A stretch of DNA of 64,000 bases, taken from positions 222,478,467 through 222,542,466 of the forward strand of contig OX336388.2 of NCBI GenBank assembly GCA_946902985.2, given 5' to 3'. Positions within the stretch are counted from its first letter, which is position 1; every line of letters starts with the position of its first letter. Below are positions 42,086 through 52,830 of this stretch, piece after piece. Below the pieces are notes generated by a model. It was not told the origin of the DNA. It was given only the letters and a program-made list of their open reading frames with translations, and searched no databases. This stretch comes from Meconema thalassinum (lineage: Eukaryota; Arthropoda; Insecta; Orthoptera; Tettigoniidae). The position numbers and the translations under genes were made by a program.

Positions 42086-42087
<2 letters not shown>
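41516..42087 (+). pseudogene. Non-LTR RT palm fragment (motifs up to A)
   Basis: The frame shows LKKNKSPGEDGIQTDMIQEG, an in-frame TAG at 41,625 where the family has Trp, EELPSEWKTALICPIYKKSD, NYRGIALLNVFYKILSNYLI, GFRLGRSTVDNIFVLRQ and FVDFKKAYDCIHRKSL (motif A with the first catalytic Asp). It stops at 42,015. A shifted NSMKVKIK block follows, and the sequence passes into a short UTR-like stretch and (AAT)n at 42,088-42,126. Motif C is missing. Confidence 0.85.
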
Positions 42088-42127
<40 letters not shown>

Positions 42128-42139
42128 TATAATAAAGTT

Positions 42140-42280
42140 GTGGTTTCTGATGCATATAGGCCTAGAGTTTGTGAGAGGACAAAGGTTTTGTAATACTTCG
42201 ATTTTGTATTACCTGACATCACTCTTTTATTGTAGTGATTCCTCGTTAGTCTTAGTGTATTCTTCTTTCTATCTTTCATG

Positions 42281-42320
<40 letters not shown>

Positions 42321-42324
42321 GTCA
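42140..42324. other. Spacer ending in (TTTC)n
   Basis: Unassigned sequence, with a (TTTC)n run at about 42,281-42,320 that adjoins the minus-strand LINE to the right and is probably its tail. Confidence 0.5.
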
Positions 42325-43075
42325 TGCCCGACTAAGGAGCGCGATTGAACTTATTTAGCTGATGGCATTGCCTTTCTCTTCTCCCAAAATCTCTCCATCT
42401 TCTCGCTGTGGCTTCTCTTGCGATCTTCTGACCAGGTTTTGTTGGTGATAGTGCTTGGATGCTCTGCAAAGCGGTGATTATCGACTAATTCTCTGAACTT
42501 AGCTCTCTCTAGTACAATGTCACCTGTGATGCCTATTTCCTGAAGATCTTCTCCAACTTCAAGCAGCCAGGTGTTATTAACTTTCATTGACAGGGCAAGG
42601 TTAAGAATCCTTTTGATCAGTCTCTGATTGCCCATCCTGAAGATACGCTTGTAAAATTTAAATCGTATTTTCCTAAATGTGTCTGAGATTTTCTCCGAGT
42701 GCTGGTATAAGTCTTGGGATTTTCTTTTCGCCCAGATTACCCTGTACACACTGGTCCAAACATTTTTCTTAGGATTTTCCTTTCTTGCTTTTCCACATAT
42801 TTATAATTAATGATCTGTCCCCAATAATCAGCGTTTCAGAAGCATATAGTGCTTCAGGCTTGATTACAGTGCTGTAATGCCGTAATTTTGCATTTCTGGA
42901 TATTGTTTTTTTTTATAATATATGTTCCAAGTGAGTCTGTAAGCTTTTTGCAGTTTAGAGATCCTTTCTTTGTTTGCTTCACGATTCAGTCCGGAAGGTT
43001 GGATGACTTCTCCCAGGTATTTGAATTTAGACACTTGAGATATCTTGCCGAATTTGGTTGTCATTGGTAGTGTTA
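42325..43075 (-). pseudogene. Non-LTR RT C-terminal fragment (alpha), longest copy
   Basis: On the minus strand: KISQVSKFKYLGEVIQPSGL, KERISKLQKAYRLTWNIYYK, LRHYSTVIKPEALYASET, RKIRFKFYKRIFRMGNQRLI, WLLEVGEDLQEIGITGDIVL and WSEDRKRSHSEKMERFWEKR. At least two frameshifts separate these blocks. The C-terminus is followed by CGGGCATGACGAAG and (AAAG)n. Gene order and spacing match the copy at 2-1139. Confidence 0.83.
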
Positions 43076-43729
43076 GTGTATTATTATTAGTATTATTAGT
43101 TACTTCGTAGGCTAAGCATCGAGGAGGCCGTGAATGGCGGTAGCAAGGCGATGTGTTAAGAACTAAGAGTTGAGTGCGATAGGAGACGTTGTAATTGGTT
43201 TGTAGCCTCCCTATTTCCTGTTCTGATGTAAGGGGAGGGGATGATATCTCCTTACAGGAAGGAGGAAGGATAATCAGAGGAACGAGAAATACTATCGCAC
43301 CATAAATTATTATTCCACCAAATGTATCTTTTCTTGGTTCTCTCACAGCGCACCTGGTTCCGGCCATGTATAAAACATTATATCTCATTTCTCAATACGC
43401 AATTGTGTTTCAAGCAATTACGATAGTTAACTTCATCCGTTCTTCTCAGATGTTTTGTTGCTTTCTGTACTTTACAATGTCCTTGCTTCCTTGCCCGCAT
43501 ATTATTACCGGCAGCTACAATACAAGACGTCTGTCTGATTGGTCTAATATCAAATTGCAAGACCACGCAACAATGCGTACGAGAATCTATTAAAATCGTT
43601 TTGCATAAAATTTGTGTTCTGTTGAGCGGACAGGAAATGGGGTTATTAATATTCTTTACAAAAACGATGATTTAGCGATTCTATAATCATGATGACGATA
43701 CAATATGTACAGATGTGGTCAAACCATTA
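43076..43729. other. Unassigned
   Basis: No gene or element recognised. Short frames on both strands lack family features. Confidence 0.35.
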
Positions 43730-44421
43730 ATGTTCCGTATTTATCATCTGGAATGCTGCCGAAATAAATCAGAAACCTCTATGGACATCAAATTGGCAGG
43801 TGAAAAGCTAAGGAAGTAGGAGACTTCTGTTACTTAGGAAGCAAAATAACGAGTGATGGGCGAAGCAAAGATTATATAAAAAGTAGGTTGGCTCAGGCAA
43901 GGAAAGCATTTCTACAAAAAAGGAATCTGTTGACATCGAATATAGATTTAGGTATTAGGAAGTCATTTTTGAAAGCCTTTGTCTGGAGCGTGGCGCTCTA
44001 TGGAAGTGAAACTTGGACTATTGGTGCAGCAGAAAAGAGGAGAATTGAAGCGTTTGAAATGTGGTGTTACAGGAGAATGATGAAGACCATATGGGTAGAT
44101 AGGGTTACAAACGAAGAGGTATTAAGACGAGTGGAAGAAAAGAGATGTTTCTGGCGACTGCTAATGAAGAGAAGAGTTAGGTTGGAAGGAGACATACTAA
44201 GACACCCAGGAATAGCAAGCATAGTTATGGAATAAAGGGTCGAGGAAAAGGACTGTAGGGGTAGACCAAGGTTAGAATATGTTAAACAGATTGCCACGGT
44301 TGTAGGGTGTGGTAGCTATGTAGAGATGAAACAATTAGCTCAGGACAGGGAGGCATGAAGAGCTGCATCAAACCAGTCAAAGGACTGAAGACTCAAACAA
44401 CAACAACAACAACAACAACAT
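43730..44421 (+). pseudogene. Non-LTR RT C-terminal fragment (beta), copy 2, (CAA)n tail
   Basis: It shows ECCRNKSETSMDIKLAG at the left, a frameshift, then AQARKAFLQKRNLLTSNIDL, WSVALYGSETWTIGAAEKRR, FEMWCYRRMMKTIWVDRV and NEEVLRRVEEKRCFWRLLMK. After a stop at 44,233 the UTR ends AAAGGACTGAAGACTCAAAC followed by (AAC)n. It is close to the copy at 20.8 kb. Confidence 0.87.
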
Positions 44422-44844
44422 TTATCATCTATTTGCAACCTTGATGAAGTATTTACCAACATAGTATTATTATTATTATTTGAAATGCAAATGGTATTAA
44501 ATAAAACCTCCAATAGTCAATAAATATATTATTATAAGCTGTTTAATATAACAGGACCAGTTTGGACCAGTGTGTGGTCATCATCAGGAATCTTAAGTTG
44601 TCTGTTAACACTTATAACGTTGCGAGTAGACTAATTGAAACTATATGGCAATTTTGAGATTCTCTTACAATATTCCAAAATTATGGAAATCAGATCTGTT
44701 AACAACCTAATTTAATAAAAACAACGTCAACAATCGTAGCTACACCTTCATACATTAGTTTTGGGGAGGAAGACTGTTTTTGTTGACCGGATCGTAATTT
44801 CTAAGTTTTGCAACATTCAGAGAAATATTTCTCTTTTCCTGTGC
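44422..44844. other. Unassigned
   Basis: AT-rich sequence with no recognised feature. Confidence 0.35.
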
Positions 44845-45026
44845 TTAACCTTTTAGAGTGCAAAATTATTGTTTAATTTTTATGTGTGTTAACATTTTAA
44901 TTATTATAATTATTAATAAAGTTATTTTTTGTTTCTGTAATTTTAATGTTTATATATTTATTTGTAATTTTCAATTTATGATCTTTTAGATTTAATTTTG
45001 ATATTTTTATTGAATTAATTAACTAA
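44845..45026 (+). repeat. AT-rich repeat X, segment 1
   Basis: First of three segments of one repeat. It matches the reverse complement of about 54,015-54,195. It ends at the 3' terminus of Helitron A. Confidence 0.8.
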
Positions 45027-45059
45027 CTAGTTGAAACCCGTCAAAACATGACGGTCAAT

Positions 45060-45823
45060 GACAAAAATATTTACTGAAGAAGATTCTTATATAAGTTACA
45101 TTCTTTGTACGATTACTTCTTAGCACTATTGCAACTTTAAGGGCGTCAAAAGTTAACACACTCAACATTGCAACATAATGCTAGTCATGACTGAAAACGT
45201 GATGAGGTAAATGGCCCAATACGTTCTAGAGTTTTTCCTTGAGCGTTATTGATTGTGATAAGGTATGCCGAGCGAATAGGAAATTGTTGCCTATTAAAAT
45301 ACAATGTACTGTACCTGCAAGTGTTTTATCGGAAGGTTTTAAATCAAGTCGTAAGATTTGAGCTCTCTGCCCAATATTACTGCACCTATTATATCCGAAT
45401 CCAAGCAATTTCTTACATATTTCTTACAATTAATATGTTTCCATATAGGAGTCCTTGGGAAACGTTCAGATTTTTAAGGAGCATAACTATGGCTCAAACG
45501 TTCGGAGTATGTGGAGGCGAATCCCTTAATTCCAAGGAATTGAAGAATTCTATAGCAGGGATATAAAGTAGCTGGCTTTCATCTTCAGTATCTAATCTGT
45601 TAACGCTGATGTATGTGTTTGAACTACTGTATATAAGTTCAATTACTTTTAAATTAATATCATTACATTCTTGCAGCCTGTCAAATATTTTATTTTCCAG
45701 CAGATCAATTTTACCCTCACAACAGTAAAGACCAAAGTAACCACGCGTAGATATTACGCAAGAGAAATGCAATGTAGAACAATGTTTATATTTGATCGCC
45801 ACGGTCCTTACACTGTACTGCAT
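45060..45823 (-). pseudogene. Helitron PIF1-like helicase C-terminal remnant
   Basis: On the minus strand and across several frames: CNDINLKVIELIYSSSNTYI, LLYIPAIEFFNSLELRDSPP, AIVMLLKNLNVSQGLLYGN, FNRQQFPIRSAYH and HLPHHVFSHD-HYVA. These match, in order, the terminal part of the Pif1-type helicase of Helitrons, where ...MLLRNLN...GLCNGTR, RRQFPIR and VFSHGQLYVA are conserved. Walker A and B lie further upstream and are not found. Multiple frameshifts and stops show it is not functional. Confidence 0.8.
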
Positions 45824-45984
45824 AATATCTGGAATTGTTCCTGAAATGGCCTATTTATATTGAATTTTAAATGTGGCTTCGTATTATTCGATAACACAAT
45901 AGTGTCCTGTATCCACGGAGCCGCTAAATATTAAATGTCAAATAATACTTCCATTGCCGAAATCAACAGCGTAGTTAGACTCAG

Positions 45985-46224
45985 TACTCTAAACAAATAA
46001 GCATTGTCTTATTCAATGAAGTTCAACATGACCCGTCCAGACACTTTCATACTCAAGTTGGTTGCTGAGGAGAATGCGATGAGACTGATCGCCTATAATA
46101 AAATCCTTATAGTTGTTCCTGCCAGCGATTTTTTTTGTAATAGCTTGAAAACGCAGCTCAGAATAAACTCTTCATTTTGATACAAACAGTACGAAACTGC
46201 TCTAAATAAGCAATTTCCATCACC
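45985..46224 (-). pseudogene. OTU-type cysteine protease remnant in Helitron A
   Basis: Starting at 46,224 on the minus strand is GDGNCLFRAVSYCLYQNEEF, which contains the OTU catalytic block D-G-N-C-L-F-R. About 50 codons later YESVWTGHVELH matches the second OTU block (W-G-G-H-V-E-L), which precedes the catalytic His region. The frame is broken between and after them. OTU domains are known in some Helitron-type proteins. Here it lies just upstream of the helicase remnant on the same strand, supporting one ancestral polyprotein. Confidence 0.7.
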
Positions 46225-46389
46225 TGTTATAGGTTATGGCAGTACATGTTGCTGGGAAACATAGAATCACTTCGCCAACTACTGGAATGAGCATAGGCCT
46301 ATACTCAATACTCACTTCGGCAGTCACCCTAATGGAGGCAGTTTTAGAATTCTATCACCCGTGCATGTCCAAAATCGTATTAACACATG

Positions 46390-46770
46390 GAAGCCCACCT
46401 ATTCTTGGCTATCGCCCCGGAGACCCGGGTTACATTTCCTTCCCTGCCAAGAATTGTAATTCTGGTCTAAGGGCAAAAACGGGGCACACTCAGTCTCTTG
46501 AAGTATAACTAAGAAGAGGGAGGTTCGATTCTCACCTCAACAATCTTGGATGTGGTTTTCCGTAGTTTCCCACTTCCACTCAAGGCAAATACCGGGACGG
46601 TTCCTAGGCCTCGGCCGTCTCCTTGCCATTCCCCTCCTTAATTACAAATACACACTTTAATGCAGCCATCGCAATAACACAGGTCAACAGAGAAAATTTT
46701 AAACATACACACCAATGTACACGGGGCTGAGTGACCACGATGTCGGAGCCCTTCAAACGAATTATGTTTC
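46390..46770 (+). mobile_element. SINE with 'GGGGCT' 3' module
   Basis: It has a tRNA-like B box GGTTCGATTCTC, the core CAAGGCAAATACCGGGACGG and 3' module TGTACACGGGGCTGAGTGAC, ACGATGTCGGAGCCC. Edges are not sharply defined. It lies in Helitron A between the OTU remnant and the 5' region. Confidence 0.65.
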
Positions 46771-47425
46771 CCAAGTGTCTCTCATGGCGAAAGCAATTGT
46801 GGACACGCGCGAGTGCCTGGAAAACTACTTTTTTCTTTAATAGTTTAAGAGTATATCGACATTGCATAATTATAACTTTTAGTCTAGGACGCTACCAACT
46901 TGACCACCGAAGCATTGGGAAGGAATTGCAATATTAAGGTACATAAATAACGTACACATTCAACTGTCAGTTAATGTTCTTCAACATTTCCCTTCTTTTA
47001 TAACTCTATTTCAGTATACATATCGTGGAAACATCATAGAAAATATTCCCCTCCTTTATAATTCTCATAAATAACTAACACGTGAAAACACGCCATGTCT
47101 GATGTATTAAATATATCGATGCAATGGTGCTGCAGTCTGTTGTCGGTTATTGGAACTATATGGGCGAGGTACTGCCATCTGTTGTCAGTTACTGGAACTG
47201 ATTGCAGATATTGGGGACAACAGTTAGCTCCATAGCTCGATCACATGCTGTAATGCAATGGTAAAACGGAAATAAAATGTATTGATGTGGAATGTAGAAA
47301 TGTGTATCTATAACTTAAAGCAAACAGCATGAAATCGCTGGCGGATTGTAGATAGAATGCATAAGCTAATTGTTGTATATGGGCGAATAATATTATGTGT
47401 AAGTTAATTTCATGAAATTAAATAC

Positions 47426-47620
47426 GGGGGGCGTGGTGGCTCAGCGGTCTAGCTGTATGCCTCTCACCAAGGCGGTCCGGGTTCGATTCCCGGTCAATGC
47501 ATGTGAGATTTTCGAAGTGAAATGCCAAGCCCTGTGGTTCGGATTCCACGTAAAAAGGAGGTCCCGTGGCTCATGATCTCAAGATTAACGGTCACGTTAA
47601 ACTACAAGCTTCCTTTTTTT
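47426..47620 (+). mobile_element. Compact 195-bp tRNA-derived SINE
   Basis: Flanks GAAATTAAATAC (47,414-47,425) and GAAATAAAATAC (47,621-47,632) are a 12-bp duplication with one mismatch. A box in GTGGTGGCTCAGCGGTC and B box GGTTCGATTCC are intact. It is a sister of 10,051-10,237. Confidence 0.88.
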
Positions 47621-47689
47621 GAAATAAAATACTAATAATTGTTGAATTAAAGAAAACAATAGTGATAGCACATTAAAATAAGGCTATTT

Positions 47690-48132
47690 TTGCTATCGTT
47701 TACCCTCCAGGGTTGGCTTTTACTACGGACTAAGCGAGAGATCGCACCTCTACCGCCTCTGAGGGCAGTGTCCTGGAGCTTGAGACTCTGAGTCAGGGAT
47801 ACAACTGGGATGTGTGACCAGCACTACGCCCAGGCGGCCTCACCTGCAAAGCGAACAGGGGGCATGATGAAGGGATGGAAAGAGTGGGACGGTTAGGCAA
47901 GGAAGTGGGAAGGAGGCGACCGTGGCCTTACAGTGGGAACCATCCCGGCATTTGCCCGAAGATGAAGTGGGAAACCACGGAAAACCACTTCCAGGATGGC
48001 TGAGATAGGATTCGAACCCCCTCTACTCATTTGGGCCACCCGAGGCAGAGTAGACCTCGTTCCAGTCCTCATACCTCTTTTCAAATTTCGTGGCAGAGCC
48101 GGGAATCGAAACCAGGACCTCCGGGGCGGCAT
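47690..48132 (-). mobile_element. Dimeric SINE, 5'-truncated copy
   Basis: It is homologous to 52,831-53,308. It retains the first unit's B-box region (GGTTTCGATTCCCGG), the second (GGTTCGAATCC), the core GGGCAAATGCCGGGATGG and the 3' end CCCTGGAGGGTAAACGATAG. The A box of the first head is missing at the right edge. Confidence 0.8.
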
Positions 48133-48252
48133 GAAAATCGGTCCAGTGGAGAGTTGTTGGCGATTTACAAAAGAAAACGCCTTGTGTTTTAAATATATAG
48201 ATGGCAAAGGAGAATCCGATACTTAACGCGAATTATAAAAGTAAAATATGTT

Positions 48253-49144
48253 TCGAGAATGTAATAGCAATCGTAAGAAGGAAGAAAACGGAAATAAAAA
48301 AACATATCCGAAGTGGGATTCGAACCCACTTGACCATGCTTAATACAAATTACTATACTGGAACTATAACCGCGCGGCCATCCCAACAACTGTCTTTTCA
48401 ACGCAATATCAAGGTACGTAACCACCATACACACTCAACCTGCAGTTTAACTCCCTCAATACTTTGCTTATTTTATAATTCTATTTCAATGTATATTCTA
48501 AGAACATAATTAACAATATTGGAGACCCTGTTTAATTCTCATAAACAAAGATCTCAGTTAGACGCGGCGGGAAGCAAGCCCAATTTCCGTCGTTGAAAAG
48601 AGTCTTTGTGCGCAAGCGCGGGAGCGGCAAATATTATGTTTTTCTTTAATAATTTGTAAATATACCCTAACATATTTTCCTTTTAAAGACACTCTGCTCG
48701 ACAATGTAATATCAATCGTAAGAAGGAAGAAAACGGAAATAAAAAAATATGACCAAGGTGGGATTCGAACCACCTCAACCGTGCGTAATTCGAATATATG
48801 GGACTGGAACTCTAGCCGCGTGGCCATCCAGACAACTGTTTATCTTAACAATATCAAGGTACGTAACCCCCATACACACTCATCCTGCAGTTTAACTCCC
48901 TCAATACTTCGCTTATTTTATAATTCTATTTCAATGTATATTCTAAATACATAATTAACAATATTGGAGACCCTGTTTAATTCTCATACATAAAGATCTC
49001 GGTTAGACGCGGCGGGAACCAAGCGCCATTTTCCTCGTTGAAAAGAGTCTTTGTGCGCAAGCGCGGGAGCGGCAAATATTAATGTTTTCTTTAATAATTT
49101 AAAAATATACCCTAACATATATTTTCCTTTTAAAGACACTCTGC
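48253..49144. repeat. 445-bp tandem duplication with tRNA-like segments
   Basis: Two direct copies (about 48,253-48,697 and 48,698-49,144) share AAGAAGGAAGAAAACGGAAA, GAGACCCTGTTTAATTCTCA and CGCAAGCGCGGGAGCGGCAA, spaced 445 bp. Each holds a minus-strand tRNA-like block with B box GGTTCGAATCCCAC (48,310-48,390; 48,758-48,838). The anticodon arms do not fold well, so these are not called tRNA genes. A diverged partial copy lies at 46,780-47,080. Confidence 0.8.
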
Positions 49145-49254
49145 AAATCTACATGCCAAGAGCTCTCGTTAGAATGCATAACGAAGTAAATCGGTTCTGT
49201 CATTCTCTCAATCTCGCGGTAACAAAAATCACCTTAGTGTTTTAAATATATAGA

Positions 49255-49369
49255 TTTCGAATTGATTTTTACAAATATTTTCATAATATTTTTATAGTAA
49301 TGTTTATTATTTTAATTTGTATATTTCTTTTATTATTGTAATTTTAATTTAATGATTTTTATTTCTAAG
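49255..49369 (+). repeat. AT-rich repeat X, segment 2
   Basis: The 115 bp between Helitrons A and B match the middle of repeat X (reverse of about 53,895-54,005). Confidence 0.8.
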
Positions 49370-50162
49370 CTAGCAACTCGACCCGGCTTCGCCCGGGAAC
49401 ATTTACGAATGCATTACGTGATAAGCGCTTTTTTTTCTCTAATGTCAATGAACAACGACCAATATCCGTTTTACGTCTCGGCATGATGAGTTAAAATCCC
49501 TGACTGGACTATTAATTATATTATCATGGAGATGCATGTGCAACAAATTCTTGTCAGACGTAATTTAAAAATGGCGAGGTGCATGAAACACAAATCCCCC
49601 TTCTGTCCAATCTTAACTTGGCTGTGAATTTTCGGAACGAATAGTTCACAGGCGAAATTAAGAAAACCAGAGTTACACTTCCGGGGAAACTCCAAACACA
49701 ACCACCCTTCTCAGAAGTCCTAACTGAACACGACTCAACGGTTTGCTGCTGGCTGTAACTGGGGTAATAGACTCGCCCTTAGCTAGCTCGTAAACTGTCG
49801 GCTCAGTAGTTGAATGTACATGGTTCGAAGAGATTAAAACGTAAAAACACTTATAGTGGGCGATGTATTGAAGATAGACATATGCTCTCGCGGACGTTTT
49901 AGTAGAACTTTTCATGCTGAACAATTCTTACACTCATAGTATTTAGATATTTTAACGGTTTGCCCAGCGTAAGCTTACAAAGCGCTCATACGCCAGGTTT
50001 TTTTTCGACTTTTCCACTGAAATCGTTACTGCTCGGCTTCCTTTGATCATAAATAAATTATTTTATACAGAAATCATCCTTTACAGAATAGTGAAAACCA
50101 CATCAAAATCCATTCAGTGGTTCTCGAGTTTATCCGGGTCTTGGTTTTATACTAAGTGGAGA
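49370..50162 (-). mobile_element. Non-autonomous Helitron B
   Basis: On the minus strand it begins TCTCCACTTAGTATAAAACC after host A (50,163) and ends in hairpin CCCGGGCGAAGCCGGG, spacer TCGAGTTG and CTAG. The next host base is C, not the expected T, perhaps a later mutation. It matches Helitron C over most of its length (for example CTTACGCTGGG-AAACCGTTA) and carries no gene. It interrupts repeat X. Confidence 0.8.
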
Positions 50163-50412
50163 TTTATATTTCATTTTTACACTTTAATAATTAATGTTTT
50201 TAGTTTTTTTAAATTTTATCTACACATTACGTCAAGTAGATACGTATGCAATATAATATTTGATTTTTAGAAATAATATCACTTCGACATGAAAATGCTC
50301 CGAAATTTGGCTGAAAGATTCAACTATCAGCATCTTTGAAAGCATAAACTGTCCTTAAGACAGTTGGTTAATATAGAGACCAACTATCTCATAAAGGGTT
50401 AATATTTATGAG
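50163..50412 (+). repeat. AT-rich repeat X, segment 3
   Basis: Contains ACATTACGTCAAGTAGATAC and AGCATCTTTGAAAGCATAAA, matching the reverse of 53,655-53,900. This completes a repeat of about 545 bp. Confidence 0.8.
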
Positions 50413-50751
50413 TAATAATTACAACACTTAGGCCTACTAAGTTTTATGACGGGTTTTCTTGTTTCTCTTTTTTGATTTTGAAGGGCAGAGACTGTTTGTG
50501 AGTGTCACTGTTGGTTTGGTAGTGTTTTGTTCAGCTATTTGTCTGGTAGATTTGGATCTGATGATGCTTGCTTGAAAGACGTGCGAAATATGTCATCCCT
50601 TAGCTTTCTCCTTCCTCAAAAGTCCACAACATTATACAGTATATAAATCTTAATCACATATAATTTAATTCAGGTCATTTTTTTTTCACATAAATTGCAG
50701 TTATTCTGTGTTGACAGACTGAAAGTTAAAATAGTTCTCGCTTAGGTCCGG
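50413..50751. other. Unassigned
   Basis: No gene or element recognised. Confidence 0.35.
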
Positions 50752-51226
50752 TATTATTATTATTATAATAATAATTATTATTATTCAATCTCCGTTGGGG
50801 TCTTCTGAGAACCACGAACCAATTTCACTGTTTAGTCCCTTGTTGTCCTTTCTTCTTCCTCCACTGCTCCTTCATCTTTTCGCTGTGTGTCTTCTTTCTC
50901 TCTTCCGACCACTTTGAGCCTGTTTTCATATATTGCCTTCCTTGGAGTCCTTCCATTCCCAAAACACTTTTTTGAAAATTTCTCTCTCTAGTGCAACCTT
51001 CTTCTCTTACATTGTTTCTTTCTAAATCTTTCTTTACTTCTTGAAACCAGGCTGATGTCGATTTATTTTTCAAAATATATTTAAAAATCTGTTTGGTTAA
51101 CCTGCTATCATTCATTCTATATAAATGTCCGAAAAATAACAATCGCCTCTTCTTTATTGTCTCCGTTACGTTTTCAGTGTTCCGATATATTTCTTCGTTA
51201 CTTCTTAATTTCCAAAACTCTATAGT
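50752..51226 (-). pseudogene. Non-LTR RT C-terminal fragment (alpha)
   Basis: On the minus strand: LRSNEEIYRNTENVTETIKK, RRLLFFGHLYRMNDSRLTKQ, WFQEVKKDLERNNVREEG and WSEERKKTHSEKMKEQWRKK, with the stop near 50,825. The 3' end passes through GGTTCTCAGAAGACCCCAAC into (ATA)n at 50,755-50,785. It is 5'-truncated at a (GAA)n/(ATA)n tract (51,227-51,283). One 105-codon frame is intact. Confidence 0.83.
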
Positions 51227-51240
51227 TCTTCTTCTTCTTC

Positions 51241-51283
<43 letters not shown>

Positions 51284-51794
51284 CAGGATTACGATAGAAA
51301 GACTATGTTCTTCAAAATCACGCCAAATAATAAGATGTAATCAAGCAATCATTTTCACAGAAAAAAATAAATATTCAAGGTAAAAGAAATACAATTGCTT
51401 TTGTTCTGAAATCTCAAAACGGGAATTATTTTGGACACAAATTAATGCCACTTTTCCGTCTGGTAGCGTAACACAGTGACCATTGTTATACGGTTACATT
51501 AGTCACATGTCACTTGTCGAGGAAATGGCAGGACACAATGACGAGTTTCCTCTGAACTGCTTGCTTGAGTGACTGGGAAGGGAAGGGAGTAACACATGTG
51601 TACACAACGATTGGGCCCAATCATTTCTGCTGCCTAATCTCTCATCGGGTCCGTCATCCTCCAATGATTTCCCTAACAAACCACCAGGGTTGTCCAATAT
51701 CAAACACTGCTTAACTGCGTGTCTTGGTTTAGCTTCTGTTTAATTAGAAATTGCTGCAATCCAGGCGTTTTTTTTTTAAATTATTGACTCCTTC
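51284..51794. other. Unassigned
   Basis: No gene or element recognised. Confidence 0.35.
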
Positions 51795-52122
51795 GAAGCC
51801 TCCGTGGCTTAGGCGGCAGCACGCTGGCCTCTCACCGCTGGGTCCATGGTTCAAATCCTGGCCACTCCATGTGAGATTTGTGCTGGACAAAGCGGAGGCA
51901 GACAGGTTTTTCTCCGGGTACTCCGGTTTTCCCTGTCACAATTTCATTCCAGCAACACTCTCCACTGTCATTTCATTTTATCTGTCATTCATTTCATCAT
52001 TGCCCCAGGGGAGTGCGACAGGCTTCGGCAGCCGGCACAGTTCATATCCTCGCCGCTAGATGGGGGCTTCATTCATTCCATTCCTGACCCGGTCGGAGAC
52101 TGGAAGCAAGCTGTGGATTTTT
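51795..52122 (+). mobile_element. tRNA-derived SINE (sister of 24.8 kb copy)
   Basis: It has the head GAAGCCTCCGTGGCTTAGGC, B box GGTTCAAATCC, the core GTACTCCGGTTTTCCCTGTC and ends AGCAAGCTGTGGATTT. It abuts directly the inner part of a TIR element at 52,123. Confidence 0.87.
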
Positions 52123-52237
52123 CAGCAGTTGGTAGCATTGATGTCATTTTCAAAATATGGCCGTGAGATATTTTCTCATACCAAATTTGGTTTTGATAAC
52201 TGCAGCCGTTTCGGAGTTGATAGTGGGGAACACACAC

Positions 52238-52274
<37 letters not shown>

Positions 52275-52383
52275 AGGACAGACGAACAAACAGACGGACG
52301 GACATACAGACACACATTTGTCCGGATCGATCTCATAAGTCTACTTTTTCCTCTCTTTTACAACATTTGAAAAGTAGGCTAAA
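52123..52383 (+). mobile_element. 3' part of the TAGCCTAC TIR element with (CAGA)n
   Basis: It starts within the sequence TCAGCAGTTGGTAGCATTGA, homologous to 25,963, includes (CAGA)n at 52,238-52,275, and ends TGAAAAGTAGGCTA with the terminal hairpin. The left half is missing, replaced by the SINE. Confidence 0.7.
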
Positions 52384-52816
52384 AGTAGTGGAATAATTCT
52401 AGAGCAAGTTCCCTTCGGTTGAACAAGAATACCTAAATTGATTGTCATCGATGCAGAGAAAACTTTGGATAGGGTGACCGTTCTCCCCACCCCCATTTTA
52501 ATATGACTGTCGGGATGGCCTGCGGTGATTTGGAATCTATCTGACAACCTCTCACATCGAGAGCAAGCCTCGTAGCCGTCAGTCCTAAGAGAGGAAGTCT
52601 ATTTTAATCTAAAGCAGACAGAACATTAACCTCACAAAGTGAGCAGAAAATATTTCTCTCGCTCTCTTGTCGACAAAAGTGAACCACAACAATAAGGGAA
52701 CCACGCCACCGCTATCACGGTAATGTTCATTTAGCCATATTCAGGATCACTTTCGCCTAATCCACGATAGATGGCGATATCAAACTCTTACATGCGTTAT
52801 AAAGGGATCTTCCTGT
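52384..52816. other. Unassigned
   Basis: No gene or element recognised. Confidence 0.35.
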
Positions 52817-52830
52817 TACACTAAATCTTT

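Larger units (their letters stand above)
45027..49254 (-). mobile_element. Helitron A, 4.2 kb, with OTU and helicase remnants
   Basis: Read on the minus strand, the 5' end is TCTATATATTTAAAACAC at 49,254 after host A. The 3' end is a hairpin ACCGTCA-tgtt-TTGACGGGT, spacer TTTCAA and CTAG at 45,030-45,027 before host T. Host repeat X continues on both sides, and the undisturbed copy of X near 54,000 shows the junction as plain A-T, an empty site. Inside are helicase (45,060-45,823) and OTU-like (45,985-46,224) remnants, SINEs and a 445-bp tandem duplication. No Rep HUH motif was found. Confidence 0.87.

Noticed and set aside
48310..48838. Two possible tRNA genes on the minus strand
   Set aside because: They have good B boxes but poor arms, and lie inside a duplicated 445-bp unit of a Helitron. 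Better explained as SINE-like tRNA remnants.
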